A stretch of DNA of 53,064 bases from Streptomyces oceani (GTDB taxonomy: Bacteria > Actinomycetota > Actinomycetes > Streptomycetales > Streptomycetaceae), in NCBI RefSeq assembly GCF_001751245.1, contig NZ_LJGU01000119.1, forward strand, positions 643-53,706, written 5' to 3'. Both the position numbers and the translations under genes were made by a program. Shown one piece after another: positions 36,392 through 53,064 of the stretch (position 1 is its first letter; each line of letters opens with the position of its first letter). Under the pieces are notes generated by a model, which was given only the letters and a program-made list of their open reading frames with translations, was not told the origin of the DNA and did not search any database.

Positions 36392-37033
36392 TCAGGACGC
36401 GACTCCCAGCACCTTCCGTACGGTCCCGGAGTCGTCCAGCGTGGCGAGCATCGCGTGAGCGAGATCCGCCCGCGAGATCTGGTGCCGGCGTGGCACCGCA
36501 CCCCCGGGGACCCGCGCGTACCGGCCGGTCAACGGCTTGTCGAGCAGCCGTGGCGGGCGCAACACCGTCCACTCCGTGGAGCTGTCGCGGAGTTCCTCCT
36601 CCATCCGCGCCAGGTCCGCGTACACCCCGTGGAAGACGCGACGGAGTGTCCGGAAGAGCACGCGACCGGTTAGGGTCTCCGATCGCGGGGTGGGCCCGAC
36701 GGGCGCCGCGCTGACCGCGACCAGTCGGCGTACGCCGGTGGCGTCCATGGCGGTCAGCGCCGCCCGTATCCCGGTGGAGGCGATGGGAAGGGCGGCCGCC
36801 TGCTTATTGCCGCTCGCACCCAGCGCGGACAGCACCGCGTCCCGGCCGGCCACCACGTCCCGCAGGGCGTCCGGGTCCGTCATATCGCTGGTGCTCAGGG
36901 TGAGTTGCTCGTGCTCCAACGGCAGTCGTGCCGGGTCCCGCAGCACGGCCGTGACCTGATGACCGTGCTCCAGGGCCTGCCGCACCAGCTGTTGGCCGGT
37001 GCCTCCGCTGGCGCCGAGGACGGTGAGTCGCAT
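36392..37033 (-). CDS. NAD(P)-binding SDR-like oxidoreductase
   Basis: 213-aa Rossmann-fold protein with the motif MRLTVLGASGGTGQQLVRQA (GxxGxxG) at the N-terminus, QVTAVLRDPARLPLEHEQLT after strand 2 and RRLVAVSAAPVGPTPRSETL. It is of the NAD(P)H-binding/atypical SDR type (biliverdin reductase B or NmrA-like); the substrate is unknown. The ATG at 37031-37033 is preceded by GGGGGAAG. The 3' end runs directly into the broken region around 36288-36391. Confidence 0.87.
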   Translation of the reverse strand: MRLTVLGASGGTGQQLVRQALEHGHQVTAVLRDPARLPLEHEQLTLSTSDMTDPDALRDVVAGRDAVLSALGASGNKQAAALPIASTGIRAALTAMDATGVRRLVAVSAAPVGPTPRSETLTGRVLFRTLRRVFHGVYADLARMEEELRDSSTEWTVLRPPRLLDKPLTGRYARVPGGAVPRRHQISRADLAHAMLATLDDSGTVRKVLGVAS

Positions 37034-37254
37034 CGCTTCCCCCTTGTGGCATGCCGCTGCTCGCGGGTGAGTGAGTGCAGCCGAACCAGACGCGCGAGGA
37101 GTTCGTGACGGGGCTGGCCCGTACGTTCCTCGCGGGCGGTGGGTGAGACGGGCGCGGACCGGCCCCGGGCGGAGCGTGCGCCTGCCGGCGCGCGTGCCGT
37201 GGCCGGGCATCCAGCCGGCCGGACCCACTCGATCGGCCCCAGCCGGTCGGAGAC

Positions 37255-38355
37255 TCAGCCGGCCGGTGAGCCGTTCCGCCCGCGCACGCCGCTCGACACG
37301 GTCAGGCCGTCCGCATCGTCCGAGCCGCCTGGGCCGTCCGCCGCCAGCCACCGGTCAACGTCCGCCAGCAGCCGGTCTCGCTCCTCAGCCGGCGCGGCCG
37401 AACCGCGTACCGACTGTCGCGCCAACTCGGCCAGTTCCTCGTCCGTGAAGCCGTGCACGGAGCGGGCGATCTCGTACTGTGCCGCCAGTCGTGAACCGAA
37501 CAGCAGCGGGTCGTCAGCGCCGAGCGCCATCGGCACACCGGCGTCCCACAACGTCCGCAGCGGCACGTCCTCCTGACGCTTGTAGACCCCCAGGGCGATG
37601 TTCGATGCCGGGCACACCTCGCAGGTCACCCCGCGCTCGGCCAACTGGGTCAGCAGCCGGCCGTCCTCCGCGGCTCGCACCCCGTGTCCCACGCGGACCG
37701 CCCGCAGGTCGTCCAGGCAGTCCCGGACGCTGGAGGGGCCGCTGAGCTCGCCGCCGTGTGGCGCCGCCAACAGTCCGCCCTCCCGGGCGATCGCGAAGGC
37801 GCGGTCGAAGTCCCGGGCGAATCCCCGACGTTCGTCGTTCGACAGGCCGAAGCCCACGATCCCCCGGTGCTTGTAGCGCACCGCGAGCCGGGCGAGCGTA
37901 CGGGCGTCCAGCGGGTGCTTCATCCGGTTCGCGGCCACCAGCACCTGGATGCCCAGCCCGGTGTCCCCGCGGGCACGGTCCACCGCGTCCAGGATGATCT
38001 CCAGCGCTGGTATCAGGCCGCCCAGCCGCGGTGCGTACGAGGTGGGGTCGACCTGGATCTCCAGCCACCGAGAGCCGTCTCGTACGTCCTCCTCGGCGGC
38101 TTCCCGCACCAGCCGCTGGATGTCCTCCGGCTCCCGCAGGCAGGACCGGGCCATGTCGTACAGCCGCTGGAAGCGGAACCAACCACGCTCGTCCGTCGCG
38201 CTAAGCTTCGGCGGCTCCCCGCCGCTGAGCGCGTCCGGCAGGTGTACGCCGTACTTGTCGGCGAGTTCCAGCAGGGTGCCGGGCCGCATGGAGCCGGTGA
38301 AGTGCAGGTGCAGATGTGCCTTGGGCAGCCGCCGGATATCGCGAACCGTCCCCAT
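37255..38355 (-). CDS. add: Adenosine deaminase family protein
   Basis: 366-aa metal-dependent deaminase converting adenosine to inosine (purine salvage). Zinc and catalytic motifs are present in order: KAHLHLHFTGSMRP near the N-terminus (HxH), AAPHGGELSGPSSV (His and catalytic Glu), VRVGHGVRAAEDG (His), CEVCPASNIALG, and MALGADDPLLFGS (Asp-Asp). The ATG at 38353-38355 starts the family resemblance. Some related enzymes act on 6-aminodeoxyfutalosine instead, so the exact substrate is not certain. It is read leftward, like the aminotransferase 83 bases upstream. Confidence 0.9.
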   Translation of the reverse strand: MGTVRDIRRLPKAHLHLHFTGSMRPGTLLELADKYGVHLPDALSGGEPPKLSATDERGWFRFQRLYDMARSCLREPEDIQRLVREAAEEDVRDGSRWLEIQVDPTSYAPRLGGLIPALEIILDAVDRARGDTGLGIQVLVAANRMKHPLDARTLARLAVRYKHRGIVGFGLSNDERRGFARDFDRAFAIAREGGLLAAPHGGELSGPSSVRDCLDDLRAVRVGHGVRAAEDGRLLTQLAERGVTCEVCPASNIALGVYKRQEDVPLRTLWDAGVPMALGADDPLLFGSRLAAQYEIARSVHGFTDEELAELARQSVRGSAAPAEERDRLLADVDRWLAADGPGGSDDADGLTVSSGVRGRNGSPAG

Positions 38356-38438
38356 CGAACCTCCGATCCTTCCGATCCTGATGTGCTGTCGCTGCTCTTG
38401 CGCCCGCCCGGCGCCGGCTCCGGCCCGGCCGGCGGGAC

Positions 38439-39677
38439 TCAGTCCCGGGCTTCGGCCAGCAGCTTCTGCATGCGGGAGATGCCCTCCACGAGGTCCTCGT
38501 CACCCAGCGCGTAGGACAGCCGCAGATAGCCCGGCGTGCCGAACGCCTCCCCGGGAACGACCGCGACCTCGGCCTCCTCCAGGATCAGCTCCGCCAACTC
38601 CACCGAGGTGGCCGGACGTCGCCCGCGGATCTCCTTGCCAAGCACCCCCCTGACCGAGGGGTAGGCGTAGAAGGCACCCGCGGGCTCCGGGCAGACGACG
38701 CCGTCGATCTCGGCCAGCATCCGCACGATCGTACGCCGCCGGCGGTCGAAGGCCGTCCGCATCCGGGCGACCGCCTCCAGGTCACCGGAGACCGCGGCCA
38801 GCGCCGCCGCCTGCGAGACGTTGCTGACGTTGGACGTGGCGTGTGACTGGAGGTTGGTCGCCGCCTTGATCACGTCCTGCGGGCCGATCGCCCAGCCCAC
38901 CCGCCAGCCGGTCATGGCGTACGTTTTCGCCACGCCGTTCACCACGACGCACCGCTCCCGGAGCTCCGGCACCGCCACCGGGAGGGAGTGGAACTCGGTG
39001 TCGCCGTAGACCAGGTGTTCGTAGATCTCGTCGGTGAGCACCCACAGGTCGTGCTCCAGCGCCCAGCGGCCGATCCGCTCGATCTGCTCCCGGTCGTAGA
39101 CCGCGCCGGTCGGGTTCGACGGCGAGACGAACAGCAGCACCTTCGTACGCTCGGTGCGCGCGGCCTCCAGCTGCTCCACGCTGACCTGGTATCCGGTGGT
39201 CTCGTCGGCCGTCACCGGGACGGGCACGCCGCCCGCGAGCCGGATCGACTCCGGATAGGTGGTCCAGTACGGCGCCGGGACGATGACCTCGTCGCCGGGG
39301 TCCAGGATGGCGGCGAAGGACTCGTAGATGGCCTGCTTGCCGCCGTTGGTGACCAGTACGTTCGCCGCGTCCACCTGGTATCCGGAGTCGCGCAGGGTCT
39401 TCTCGGCGATCGCCGCGCGCAGTTCGGGCTGACCACCGGCGGGGGAGTACCGGTGCTGCTTCGGGTCGCGGCAGGCCGCGACCGCGGCGTCGACGATGTA
39501 GTCGGGAGTGGGGAAGTCCGGTTCGCCCGCGCCGAAACCGATCACCGGACGGCCGGCGGCCTTCAGCGCCTTGGCCTTGGCGTCGACGGCGAGGGTCGCC
39601 GACTCGGAGATCGATCCGACACGGCCGGACACGCGTCGTTCGGTCGGGGGCTGAGCGGGTGACGTAGCAGCGGTCAT
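38439..39677 (-). CDS. Pyridoxal-phosphate aspartate aminotransferase
   Basis: 412-aa class I aminotransferase that would interconvert aspartate and oxaloacetate with glutamate/2-oxoglutarate. The N-terminus [20 protein letters not shown] and [14 protein letters not shown] are typical of the Ib subgroup. The PLP region has [20 protein letters not shown] and the Lys in [40 protein letters not shown] near the end holds the conserved carboxylate-binding Arg. The ATG at 39675-39677 is chosen by similarity; the upstream site is poor. It is divergent from tRNA-Trp and secE. Confidence 0.92.
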   Translation of the reverse strand: MTAATSPAQPPTERRVSGRVGSISESATLAVDAKAKALKAAGRPVIGFGAGEPDFPTPDYIVDAAVAACRDPKQHRYSPAGGQPELRAAIAEKTLRDSGYQVDAANVLVTNGGKQAIYESFAAILDPGDEVIVPAPYWTTYPESIRLAGGVPVPVTADETTGYQVSVEQLEAARTERTKVLLFVSPSNPTGAVYDREQIERIGRWALEHDLWVLTDEIYEHLVYGDTEFHSLPVAVPELRERCVVVNGVAKTYAMTGWRVGWAIGPQDVIKAATNLQSHATSNVSNVSQAAALAAVSGDLEAVARMRTAFDRRRRTIVRMLAEIDGVVCPEPAGAFYAYPSVRGVLGKEIRGRRPATSVELAELILEEAEVAVVPGEAFGTPGYLRLSYALGDEDLVEGISRMQKLLAEARD

Positions 39678-39903
39678 AGGGGCATAGTCCCAGACCCGTG
39701 ACCCGGACCGCACCGGGTGACGGCTCTGCCACCCGCGGGCGGAACCGTTCGTTCGACGGCGGCGCGCGGAGCACGTACACTCCTACGGAGTCGCTCCTCA
39801 CCACCGGCTCCGTGCTGCGCACTTCGAGTAGCTGGGCGCTTCGGCAGCTGGACGCTGTGCGCCAAGCGCCCGTGCGGATACGGTAGGTTGAGGGCACAGA
39901 CAA

Positions 39904-39976
39904 AGGGTCGTAGCTCAATTGGAAGAGCACTGGTCTCCAAAACCAGCGGTTGGGGGTTCAAGTCCCTCCGGCCCTG
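39904..39976 (+). tRNA. tRNA-Trp (anticodon CCA)
   Basis: 73-base cloverleaf: acceptor AGGGTCG with CGGCCCT, D-arm GCTC/GAGC, anticodon stem CTGGT/ACCAG, loop CTCCAAA with CCA at 39937-39939, and T-loop TTCAAGT. The discriminator is G at 39976; CCA is not encoded. A TAGGTT at 39884-39889 may be its -10 box. tRNA-Trp just before secE is the order seen widely in actinobacteria. Confidence 0.97.
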
Positions 39977-40082
39977 CTACACACATCACCGATATGGTGT
40001 GTGCTTGCGTACGTACTGAAATGCACCGCTGTGCGGCCGGGCCGGACGCCGCATGGCAACGACCCGGATCAGGTGAGGACGA

Positions 40083-40364
40083 GTGACGGAGATCACGGAC
40101 TCCATCGAGGTCCCCGAGCCCGGAGGGTCGTCGGACGACAAGAAGCCCCGGCGCGGAGGCAAGCGAGGCAAGGTGGGCCTCTTCGGGCGGCTCGCGCGCT
40201 TCTATCGGCAGATCGTCGCGGAGCTGCGCAAGGTCGTCTGGCCCTCACGGAACCAGCTGTCGACGTACGCCACCGTGGTGATCATCTTCGTTGTCATCAT
40301 GATCGGCATTGTGACCGTGCTTGACTACGGATTCACCGAAGCGGTGAAAGCCGTCTTCGGCTGA
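40083..40364 (+). CDS. secE: Preprotein translocase subunit SecE
   Basis: 93-aa protein of the Sec channel. A variable charged N-terminus (residues 1-35, Lys/Arg/Gly-rich) precedes the conserved amphipathic helix RFYRQIVAELRKVVWPSRNQ and one transmembrane segment (TVVIIFVVIMIGIVTVLDYG). The GTG at 40083 starts 106 bases after tRNA-Trp; GTGAGGACG lies upstream. nusG follows 83 bases later. Confidence 0.96.
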   Translation: MTEITDSIEVPEPGGSSDDKKPRRGGKRGKVGLFGRLARFYRQIVAELRKVVWPSRNQLSTYATVVIIFVVIMIGIVTVLDYGFTEAVKAVFG

Positions 40365-40447
40365 ACCCTCCGCGGTGGCTGTGAGGGAACCAAGTACGAC
40401 GCACTGCCACCGCCTGTTCGACCCACAAGCCAGGAAGAAGCAGTCAC

Positions 40448-41308
40448 GTGTCTGACCCGAACCCGAACGACGCCGTCGAGCCCGAAGCGGGCGATGACAC
40501 CGCGCAGGACATCGTCGAGGCGGCGGACGACAGTGTCGACCGGGCCGCGGCTGCCGACGCTGTCGGAGGCGAGCCCGCGGAGTCGGCCGCCGTCCGCGAG
40601 GAGGGTGGCCAGGTCGCGGAGACCGACGAGGACGCCGTAGCCCTCGGGGAGGCCACTGACGCCGAAGCGGCGCAGGAGACCACCGACCCGGTGGCCGCGC
40701 TCCGGGACGAACTGCGCTTCCTGCCCGGCGACTGGTACGTCATCCACACCTACGCGGGATACGAGAACCGGGTCAAGACCAACCTCGAGCAGCGTGCGGT
40801 CTCCCTGAACGTCGAGGACTTCATCTTCCAGGCCGAGGTGCCGCAGGAAGAGGTCGTGCAGATCAAGAACGGCGACCGTCGTACGGTCCGGCAGAACAAG
40901 CTCCCCGGATACGTTCTGGTGCGGATGGACCTGACGAACGAGTCCTGGGGCGCCGTCCGGAACACCCCGGGCGTCACCGGCTTCGTGGGCAACGCCTACG
41001 ACCCGTACCCGCTCACGCTGGACGAGATCGTCAAGATGCTCGCCCCGGAGGCGGAGGAGAAGGCCGCGAAGGCCGCCACCGCCGACGAGGAGGGCAAGCC
41101 GGCCGGTGGCGGAGGCAAGAAGGTCGAGGTCCAGGTGCTGGACTTCGAGGTGGGGGACGCGGTCACGGTGACGGATGGTCCGTTCGCCACCCTGCAGGCC
41201 ACGATCAACGAGATCAACGCCGACTCGAAGAAGGTCAAGGGGCTCGTCGAGATCTTCGGCCGGGAAACCCCGGTGGAGCTGAGTTTCGACCAGATCCAGA
41301 AGAACTGA
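40448..41308 (+). CDS. nusG: Transcription antitermination/termination factor NusG
   Basis: 286-aa protein, longer than E. coli NusG because of an acidic, Ala/Glu/Asp-rich N-terminal extension of about 90 residues, usual in streptomycetes. The NGN domain begins at [20 protein letters not shown]; the KOW motif is at [20 protein letters not shown]. It couples RNA polymerase to ribosomes or Rho. A Gly/Lys insertion ([11 protein letters not shown]) sits between the two domains. The GTG at 40448 follows AGGAAG at 40432-40437. A terminator follows. Confidence 0.96.
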   Translation: MSDPNPNDAVEPEAGDDTAQDIVEAADDSVDRAAAADAVGGEPAESAAVREEGGQVAETDEDAVALGEATDAEAAQETTDPVAALRDELRFLPGDWYVIHTYAGYENRVKTNLEQRAVSLNVEDFIFQAEVPQEEVVQIKNGDRRTVRQNKLPGYVLVRMDLTNESWGAVRNTPGVTGFVGNAYDPYPLTLDEIVKMLAPEAEEKAAKAATADEEGKPAGGGGKKVEVQVLDFEVGDAVTVTDGPFATLQATINEINADSKKVKGLVEIFGRETPVELSFDQIQKN

Positions 41309-41337
41309 CGGGCGCCAGCCTCCGCGCGATTCGGAGA

Positions 41338-41374
41338 GGCCTCGCCGGCGGGAGACCGCGGGCGAGGCCCTTTT
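41338..41374 (+). terminator. Terminator after nusG
   Basis: GGCCTCGCC (41338-41346) pairs with GGCGAGGCC (41361-41369) around a 14-base loop, followed by CTTTTCTT. It separates secE-nusG from rplK-rplA; the 277 bases between this and rplK hold the rplK promoter and no clear gene. Confidence 0.75.
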
Positions 41375-41651
41375 CTTCGTTGTCCGCCGCCCCCTGTCGT
41401 TGTCCGGCGTGGCCGCATCCGGCCCCTTCGCCCGGTGGAAGGTCTTCCGCGCGGACACCCCCCTTGCGCACCGCATGCGGCGGGCCACCCTGGAGCGCCG
41501 ATCGTCGGTAGAGCTTCGTCCGTCATCCACAGGCCGATTTCGGCACGGGCAGCGGTACGGGCTATCGTGGTGCGGTATGCCTCCACCCGACTGACGTTCG
41601 CCGCCGTCGGAGCCGGAGGCCGAATCACCTCTCACAAGACCCGGAGAGAGC

Positions 41652-42089
41652 ATGCCTCCCAAGAAGAAGAAGAAGGTCGCGGGGCTGATCAAGCTCCAGA
41701 TCCAGGCCGGCGCCGCCAACCCGGCCCCGCCGGTCGGTCCGGCGTTGGGCCAGCACGGCGTCAACATCATGGAGTTCTGCAAGGCCTACAACGCCGCGAC
41801 CGAGTCGCAGCGTGGCTGGGTGATCCCGGTGGAGATCACGGTCTACGAGGACCGTTCCTTCACCTTCATCACCAAGACGCCGCCGGCGGCCAAGATGATC
41901 CTGAAGGCCGCTGGCCTGGAGAAGGGCTCCGGTCAGCCGCACGTCACCAAGGTCGGCAAGATCACCAACGACCAGGTCCGCGAGATCGCGACGACCAAGA
42001 TGCCGGACCTGAACGCCAACAACATGGACGCCGCGGAGAAGATCATCGCCGGCACGGCTCGCTCCATGGGCGTCACCATCGAGAGCTGA
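41652..42089 (+). CDS. rplK: 50S ribosomal protein L11
   Basis: 145-aa protein, [20 protein letters not shown] then [20 protein letters not shown]; the Pro-rich N-terminal part is the thiostrepton-binding region of the GTPase centre. The C-terminal RNA-binding domain ends [15 protein letters not shown]11 is also needed for RelA-dependent ppGpp synthesis on the ribosome. The ATG follows GGAGAG at 41643-41648. rplA follows 76 bases later. Confidence 0.98.
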   Translation: MPPKKKKKVAGLIKLQIQAGAANPAPPVGPALGQHGVNIMEFCKAYNAATESQRGWVIPVEITVYEDRSFTFITKTPPAAKMILKAAGLEKGSGQPHVTKVGKITNDQVREIATTKMPDLNANNMDAAEKIIAGTARSMGVTIES

Positions 42090-42165
42090 ACCCAGCTCGC
42101 CACCAGTGGCGGGGCCGAGCGCTGGCCCGGACCACGACTCCCCTTATCGAACAGCAGGAGCAGCA

Positions 42166-42888
42166 GTGAAGCGCAGCAAGAACCTCCGCAGTGCGGACGC
42201 CAAGGTCGACCGGGCCAAGCTCTACGCCCCGCTCGAGGCGGTCCGACTGGCCAAGGAGACTTCCCCCACCTCGTTCGACGCGACCGTCGAGGTCGCCTTG
42301 CGGCTGGGCGTCGACCCGCGCAAGGCGGACCAGATGGTCCGCGGCACCGTGAACCTTCCGCACGGCACCGGTAAGACCGCCCGGGTCCTGGTCTTCGCGA
42401 CCGGTGACCGTGCTGCGGCAGCGGAAGCCGCCGGGGCCGACATCGTCGGCTCCGACGAGCTGATCGAGGAGGTCGCCAAGGGCCGGCTGGACTTCGACGC
42501 GGTCGTCGCCGCCCCGGACCTGATGGGCAAGGTCGGCCGGCTGGGCCGGGTGCTCGGTCCGCGCGGCCTGATGCCGAACCCGAAGACCGGCACCGTGACG
42601 CCCGACGTGTCGAAGGCCGTCACGGACATCAAGGGCGGAAAGATCGAGTTCCGTGTCGACAAGCACGCGAACCTGCACTTCATCATCGGCAAGACGTCGT
42701 TCGACGAGCAGCTGCTCGTGGAGAACTACGCCGCGGCGATCGAGGAGGTGCTGCGGCTGAAGCCGGCCGCGGCGAAGGGGCGTTACGTCCGGAAGGCGAC
42801 GCTCAGCACCACGATGGGGCCGGGCATCCCGATGGACGGCAACCGCACCCGGAACCTCCTCACGGAGGAGGACCCGGCAGCGGCCTGA
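42166..42888 (+). CDS. rplA: 50S ribosomal protein L1
   Basis: 240-aa protein with L1 signatures: [40 protein letters not shown] and [20 protein letters not shown]. It forms the mobile stalk at the ribosomal exit site and usually represses its own operon by binding the mRNA. The GTG at 42166 follows AGGAG at 42156-42160. A long perfect stem-loop lies 80 bases after its stop. Confidence 0.98.
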   Translation: MKRSKNLRSADAKVDRAKLYAPLEAVRLAKETSPTSFDATVEVALRLGVDPRKADQMVRGTVNLPHGTGKTARVLVFATGDRAAAAEAAGADIVGSDELIEEVAKGRLDFDAVVAAPDLMGKVGRLGRVLGPRGLMPNPKTGTVTPDVSKAVTDIKGGKIEFRVDKHANLHFIIGKTSFDEQLLVENYAAAIEEVLRLKPAAAKGRYVRKATLSTTMGPGIPMDGNRTRNLLTEEDPAAA

Positions 42889-42968
42889 GGCGTACGAACG
42901 CCGCCGTCACCGGCCGGCCTCACCCGGCAGCAGGGCCGGGTTCGTGCCTTCGCGGCGCGGGCCCGGCC

Positions 42969-43010
42969 CTTCGGCGTGTCCGCGCGGCCGATCGCGCGGA
43001 CACGCCGAAG
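42969..43010 (+). terminator. Long perfect stem-loop between rplA and rplJ
   Basis: CTTCGGCGTGTCCGCGCG (42969-42986) pairs perfectly over 18 bp with 42993-43010, around a 6-base loop. It follows the rplK-rplA operon and precedes the rplJ leader. No T-tract follows, which is common in Streptomyces terminators. Confidence 0.75.
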
Positions 43011-43074
43011 CCGGCCGTGCGGGTGGCCCGGTGACTGGCTCGGCTGGGTCCGGGCCGCATTTGCCGCTCGTGGC

Positions 43075-43315
43075 ACAGTTCGCGTAAGCTCACCGAGAAG
43101 CCAAAGACCGCTGGTTTCCGACGTCTTCCCAGCCTGGGGGCGTCGGGCGAAGGACCGCTAGCTGCGGGCGACCTGCGCAGGTGTGACTGGATGAGCTCCC
43201 GAGACGGCGCGTGTCGCGTGATCGGTTGAGCTTCGCCCCGAGCGCCTGCGCCGGGGCGTTTCGTCTGTCCAGCCCCTTCCGAGCGGTCCGGATAGCCGGA
43301 AGGAGGCCGAGGCTC
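43075..43315 (+). promoter_or_regulatory. rplJ leader region (candidate L10 autoregulatory leader)
   Basis: About 240 bases before rplJ form several GC-rich stems; the 427-base rplA-rplJ gap holds no gene. Near the 5' end a GTAAGCTCACC at 43084-43094 may lie at the promoter. A kink-turn-like region follows (AAGACCGCTGG, 43105-43115), then GGCGAAGGACCGCTAGCT. A late stem-loop CGCCCCG (43234-43240) with CGGGGCG (43252-43258) is followed by TTTCG. L10(L12)4 binding to such leaders controls rplJL in bacteria; whether this one is an attenuator or a protein-binding leader cannot be told by eye. Confidence 0.5.
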
Positions 43316-43879
43316 ATGGCAAGGGAGCAGGTCGCGCCCGACAAGATCGCAGCCGTCGAGGAGATGACGAACAAGTTTCGTGACTCCAACGCCGCTGTCG
43401 TGACCGCGTACACCGGTCTCACCGTGGCGCAGCTGAGGAAGCTGCGGGGTTCTCTCGGTGAGGACGCTCAGTACCGCGTGGTGAAGAACACGCTGACCAA
43501 GATCGCGGCCAAGGAGGCCGGGTTCGACGAGCTCGACGACTTCTTCCAGGGTTCGTCGGCCGTCGCCTTCGTGACGGGGGACCCGGTCGAGGCGGCGAAG
43601 GGCCTGCGTGACTTCGCGAAGGATCACCCCGCCCTTGTGATCAAGGGTGGCATCGTCGACGGCAACCCGATGTCCGCCGCCGACATCAACAAGCTCGCGG
43701 ACCTCGAGTCCCGTGAGGTGCTGCTCGCCAAGCTGGCCGGTGGCATGAAGGCGTCCATGGCCAAGGCCGCGGCGACCTTCCAGGCCCCGCTCACGAAGAT
43801 GGTCCGCACCGCGGACGCCCTTCGCGACAAGGTCGAGCAGGGGGGTGCCGGCACGCCGGCTCCCGCCGAGGCCGAGTAA
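43316..43879 (+). CDS. rplJ: 50S ribosomal protein L10
   Basis: 187-aa stalk base protein: [56 protein letters not shown], and a C-terminal helix ([20 protein letters not shown]) that carries L7/L12 dimers. The start ATG at 43316 follows AAGGAGG at 43300-43306. rplL follows 87 bases later. Confidence 0.98.
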   Translation: MAREQVAPDKIAAVEEMTNKFRDSNAAVVTAYTGLTVAQLRKLRGSLGEDAQYRVVKNTLTKIAAKEAGFDELDDFFQGSSAVAFVTGDPVEAAKGLRDFAKDHPALVIKGGIVDGNPMSAADINKLADLESREVLLAKLAGGMKASMAKAAATFQAPLTKMVRTADALRDKVEQGGAGTPAPAEAE

Positions 43880-43966
43880 CGACGTTCTCGGTCACAGCGG
43901 GCAGACCGACACCGCCCGCCGATACGTACATCCGGCACCAGCCGATTTAGTGGAAGGACAGCCACC

Positions 43967-44353
43967 ATGGCGAAGCTCAGCCAGGACGACCTGCTCGCGC
44001 AGTTCGAAGAGATGACCCTCATCGAGCTCTCGGACTTCGTGAAGAAGTTCGAGGAGAAGTTCGACGTCGAGGCCGCCGCCCCGGCCGCCGCCGTCGTCGC
44101 CCCCGTGGGTGGCGGTGCCCCCGTCGAGGAAGAGCCCGAGCAGGACGAGTTCGACGTCATCCTCGCCGGCGCCGGCGACAAGAAGATCCAGGTCATCAAG
44201 GTCGTGCGGGAGCTGACCTCGCTGGGTCTGAAGGAGGCCAAGGAGCTCGTGGACGGCACTCCGAAGGCGCTGCTGGAGAAGGTCACCAAGGAGGCCGCGG
44301 ACAAGGCGAAGGAGTCCCTCGAGGGCGCCGGCGCCACCGTCGAGGTCAAGTGA
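43967..44353 (+). CDS. rplL: 50S ribosomal protein L7/L12
   Basis: 128-aa stalk protein: N-terminal dimerisation domain [20 protein letters not shown], an Ala/Pro/Val/Gly hinge ([20 protein letters not shown]) and the C-terminal factor-binding domain [40 protein letters not shown]. It recruits elongation factors. The ATG follows GGAAGGA at 43952-43958. A strong hairpin 150 bases after the stop separates it from rpoB. Confidence 0.98.
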   Translation: MAKLSQDDLLAQFEEMTLIELSDFVKKFEEKFDVEAAAPAAAVVAPVGGGAPVEEEPEQDEFDVILAGAGDKKIQVIKVVRELTSLGLKEAKELVDGTPKALLEKVTKEAADKAKESLEGAGATVEVK

Positions 44354-44502
44354 TCCCAGGGGCCGCTCATGGCCCCGAGCCGGCGATCCGTTCGGGCGCC
44401 GGTGCCGCGGAATCGGCGGCACTGGCTCCGGACGCTCGTCGGAGTACAGCCGTACGGCCGTCCGCTCCGGTGCCATCCGGTCCCGGTGAGGACGCCGAGT
44501 AA

Positions 44503-44542
44503 GCCGAAGGGCGATCACCCAACCGGGTGATCGCCCTTCGGC
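44503..44542 (+). terminator. Long perfect stem-loop between rplL and rpoB
   Basis: GCCGAAGGGCGATCACCC (44503-44520) pairs perfectly over 18 bp with 44525-44542 around the 4-base loop AACC. It is the terminator or attenuator of the rplJL operon; partial read-through into rpoB is known in other bacteria. There is no long T-tract. Confidence 0.8.
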
Positions 44543-44610
44543 ATGGCAGACGCGGCGTCCTTGCTCGGCGGATATGGGTAGGTATCGTGATCTTCGCGGT
44601 CCCGGGGGCC

Positions 44611-44638
44611 TTGACGAATGGCACGCAGCGCGTAATTC
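44611..44638 (+). promoter_or_regulatory. Candidate upstream rpoB promoter
   Basis: TTGACG (44611-44616) and TAATTC (44633-44638) separated by 16 bases, after the rplL terminator and about 270 bases before the rpoB start. The 563-base rplL-rpoB gap holds the terminator, this element, a second promoter-like element and no convincing gene. Confidence 0.4.
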
Positions 44639-44796
44639 TCGGGACGCGTCGTCACGCCGATCCGAATCCGAGGCATGGATCGAAGACGAAGCGGGAAGCA
44701 TCGATATGCGCTCGCCGCACAACCCGTGTGTGGCCTGTCATAAGCAGCAGATGGAGAGGGGGAGAGTGGCACTGGCCAGTCTCCGAAATGCCGCTC

Positions 44797-44825
44797 TGGA
44801 CATCAGTGTGCCTTGAGGCTACACT
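44797..44825 (+). promoter_or_regulatory. Candidate main rpoB promoter
   Basis: TGGACA (44797-44802) and TACACT (44820-44825) with a 17-base spacer; both hexamers are one or two bases from the housekeeping consensus. Transcription would begin near 44832, giving an 85-base leader before the rpoB TTG at 44917. Confidence 0.5.
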
Positions 44826-44916
44826 GACCCTTTGCGCTGCCTAAAGCTGCCTCCTGCCCGTCGCCAGGGGCACCGGTATGCGCGTAGTGAGTCCGAGCCC
44901 TCGGAAGGACCCCCTC

Positions 44917-48402
<3,486 letters not shown>

Positions 48403-48525
48403 CGGGTCTGGCCGGGCGCTTCCAACCGAGGCCCCGGCCGTCCCAGGACCCCCAGACCACGAACCTGCCTGAATATTCCGCTGAGGCGGAAGGGGCACAC
48501 AACCCTGAAAGAGGGATTGACGACA

Positions 48526-52440
<3,915 letters not shown>

Positions 52441-52460
52441 GTCGAGACCTGGCTGATCCA

Positions 52461-52510
52461 CTGACGAGCGGGCGGTCGCTCCCCCGGGGGAGCGACCGCC
52501 CGCTCGTCAG
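52461..52510 (+). terminator. rpoC terminator hairpin (palindrome centre)
   Basis: A GC-rich palindrome centred between 52485 and 52486: GGGCGGTCGCTCCCCC (52470-52485) with its complement. It starts about 30 bases after the rpoC stop, the expected place for the operon terminator. Because the whole flanking sequence is also mirrored, the natural extent of the hairpin cannot be judged; the inner 16 bp is the most likely real part. Confidence 0.65.
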
Positions 52511-52530
52511 TGGATCAGCCAGGTCTCGAC

Positions 52531-53064
<534 letters not shown>

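Overview
The window is high-GC actinobacterial DNA, almost certainly Streptomyces or a close relative. GTG and TTG starts are common, adjacent genes overlap by 1-10 bases, and RpoB (1161 aa) and RpoC look streptomycete. The order rpmG / two MaoC-type dehydratases / murB / add / aspartate aminotransferase / tRNA-Trp / secE-nusG-rplK-rplA-rplJ-rplL-rpoB-rpoC is the one I know from Streptomyces; part of it is shared with the mycobacterial hadABC-secE region.

Layout. (1) 1-367: 5' end of a leftward sensor-domain gene. (2) 754-13590: a type VII (ESX) secretion locus. It has two small WXG100-like proteins, a DUF6507-like protein, a 783-aa multidomain toxin-like substrate with an overlapping candidate immunity gene, a small membrane protein, EccD, a MinD/ParA-like ATPase, the three-ATPase motor EccC and a DUF6177-like protein. 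EccB, EccE and the mycosin protease are not in the window. A short gene remnant follows. (3) 14066-24204: ten overlapping nuo genes, A-B-C-H-I-J-K-L-M-N, without nuoD, E, F or G. (4) 24445-28650: htpX, a YccF protein, a YajQ protein, tRNA-Tyr with a strong terminator, an XRE-cupin regulator with a palindromic operator, a LysE-type exporter and a DUF1801 protein. (5) 28681-38355: mixed accessory and housekeeping genes. These are an NAD(P)-binding protein, a cytosine-deaminase-like amidohydrolase with an eroded metal site, tRNA-Thr and tRNA-Met, rpmG, two MaoC-type dehydratases, murB, two methyltransferases, a broken ctaG-like gene, a second NAD(P)-binding protein and adenosine deaminase. (6) 38439-52440: aspartate aminotransferase, tRNA-Trp, secE, nusG, the L11-L1 and L10-L12 ribosomal operons, and rpoBC.

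How they work together. The ESX genes would export small helical proteins and an apparent polymorphic toxin. The nuo cluster would make a proton-translocating membrane arm with NuoB, NuoC and NuoI but no NADH-oxidising module and no NuoD. The last block is the core transcription-translation supply region, with stem-loops and a leader region at the expected boundaries.

Points that stand out: RpoB has Asn442 and Ala173 at two classic rifamycin-resistance positions (E. coli S531 and V146 equivalents). The last 579 bases are a perfect inverted copy of the rpoC 3' end, folded back exactly at the terminator hairpin, which looks like an assembly or library artefact at a contig end. The nuo cluster is incomplete, and the ESX locus carries a toxin/immunity pair. 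I found no CRISPR array, insertion sequence or integrase.
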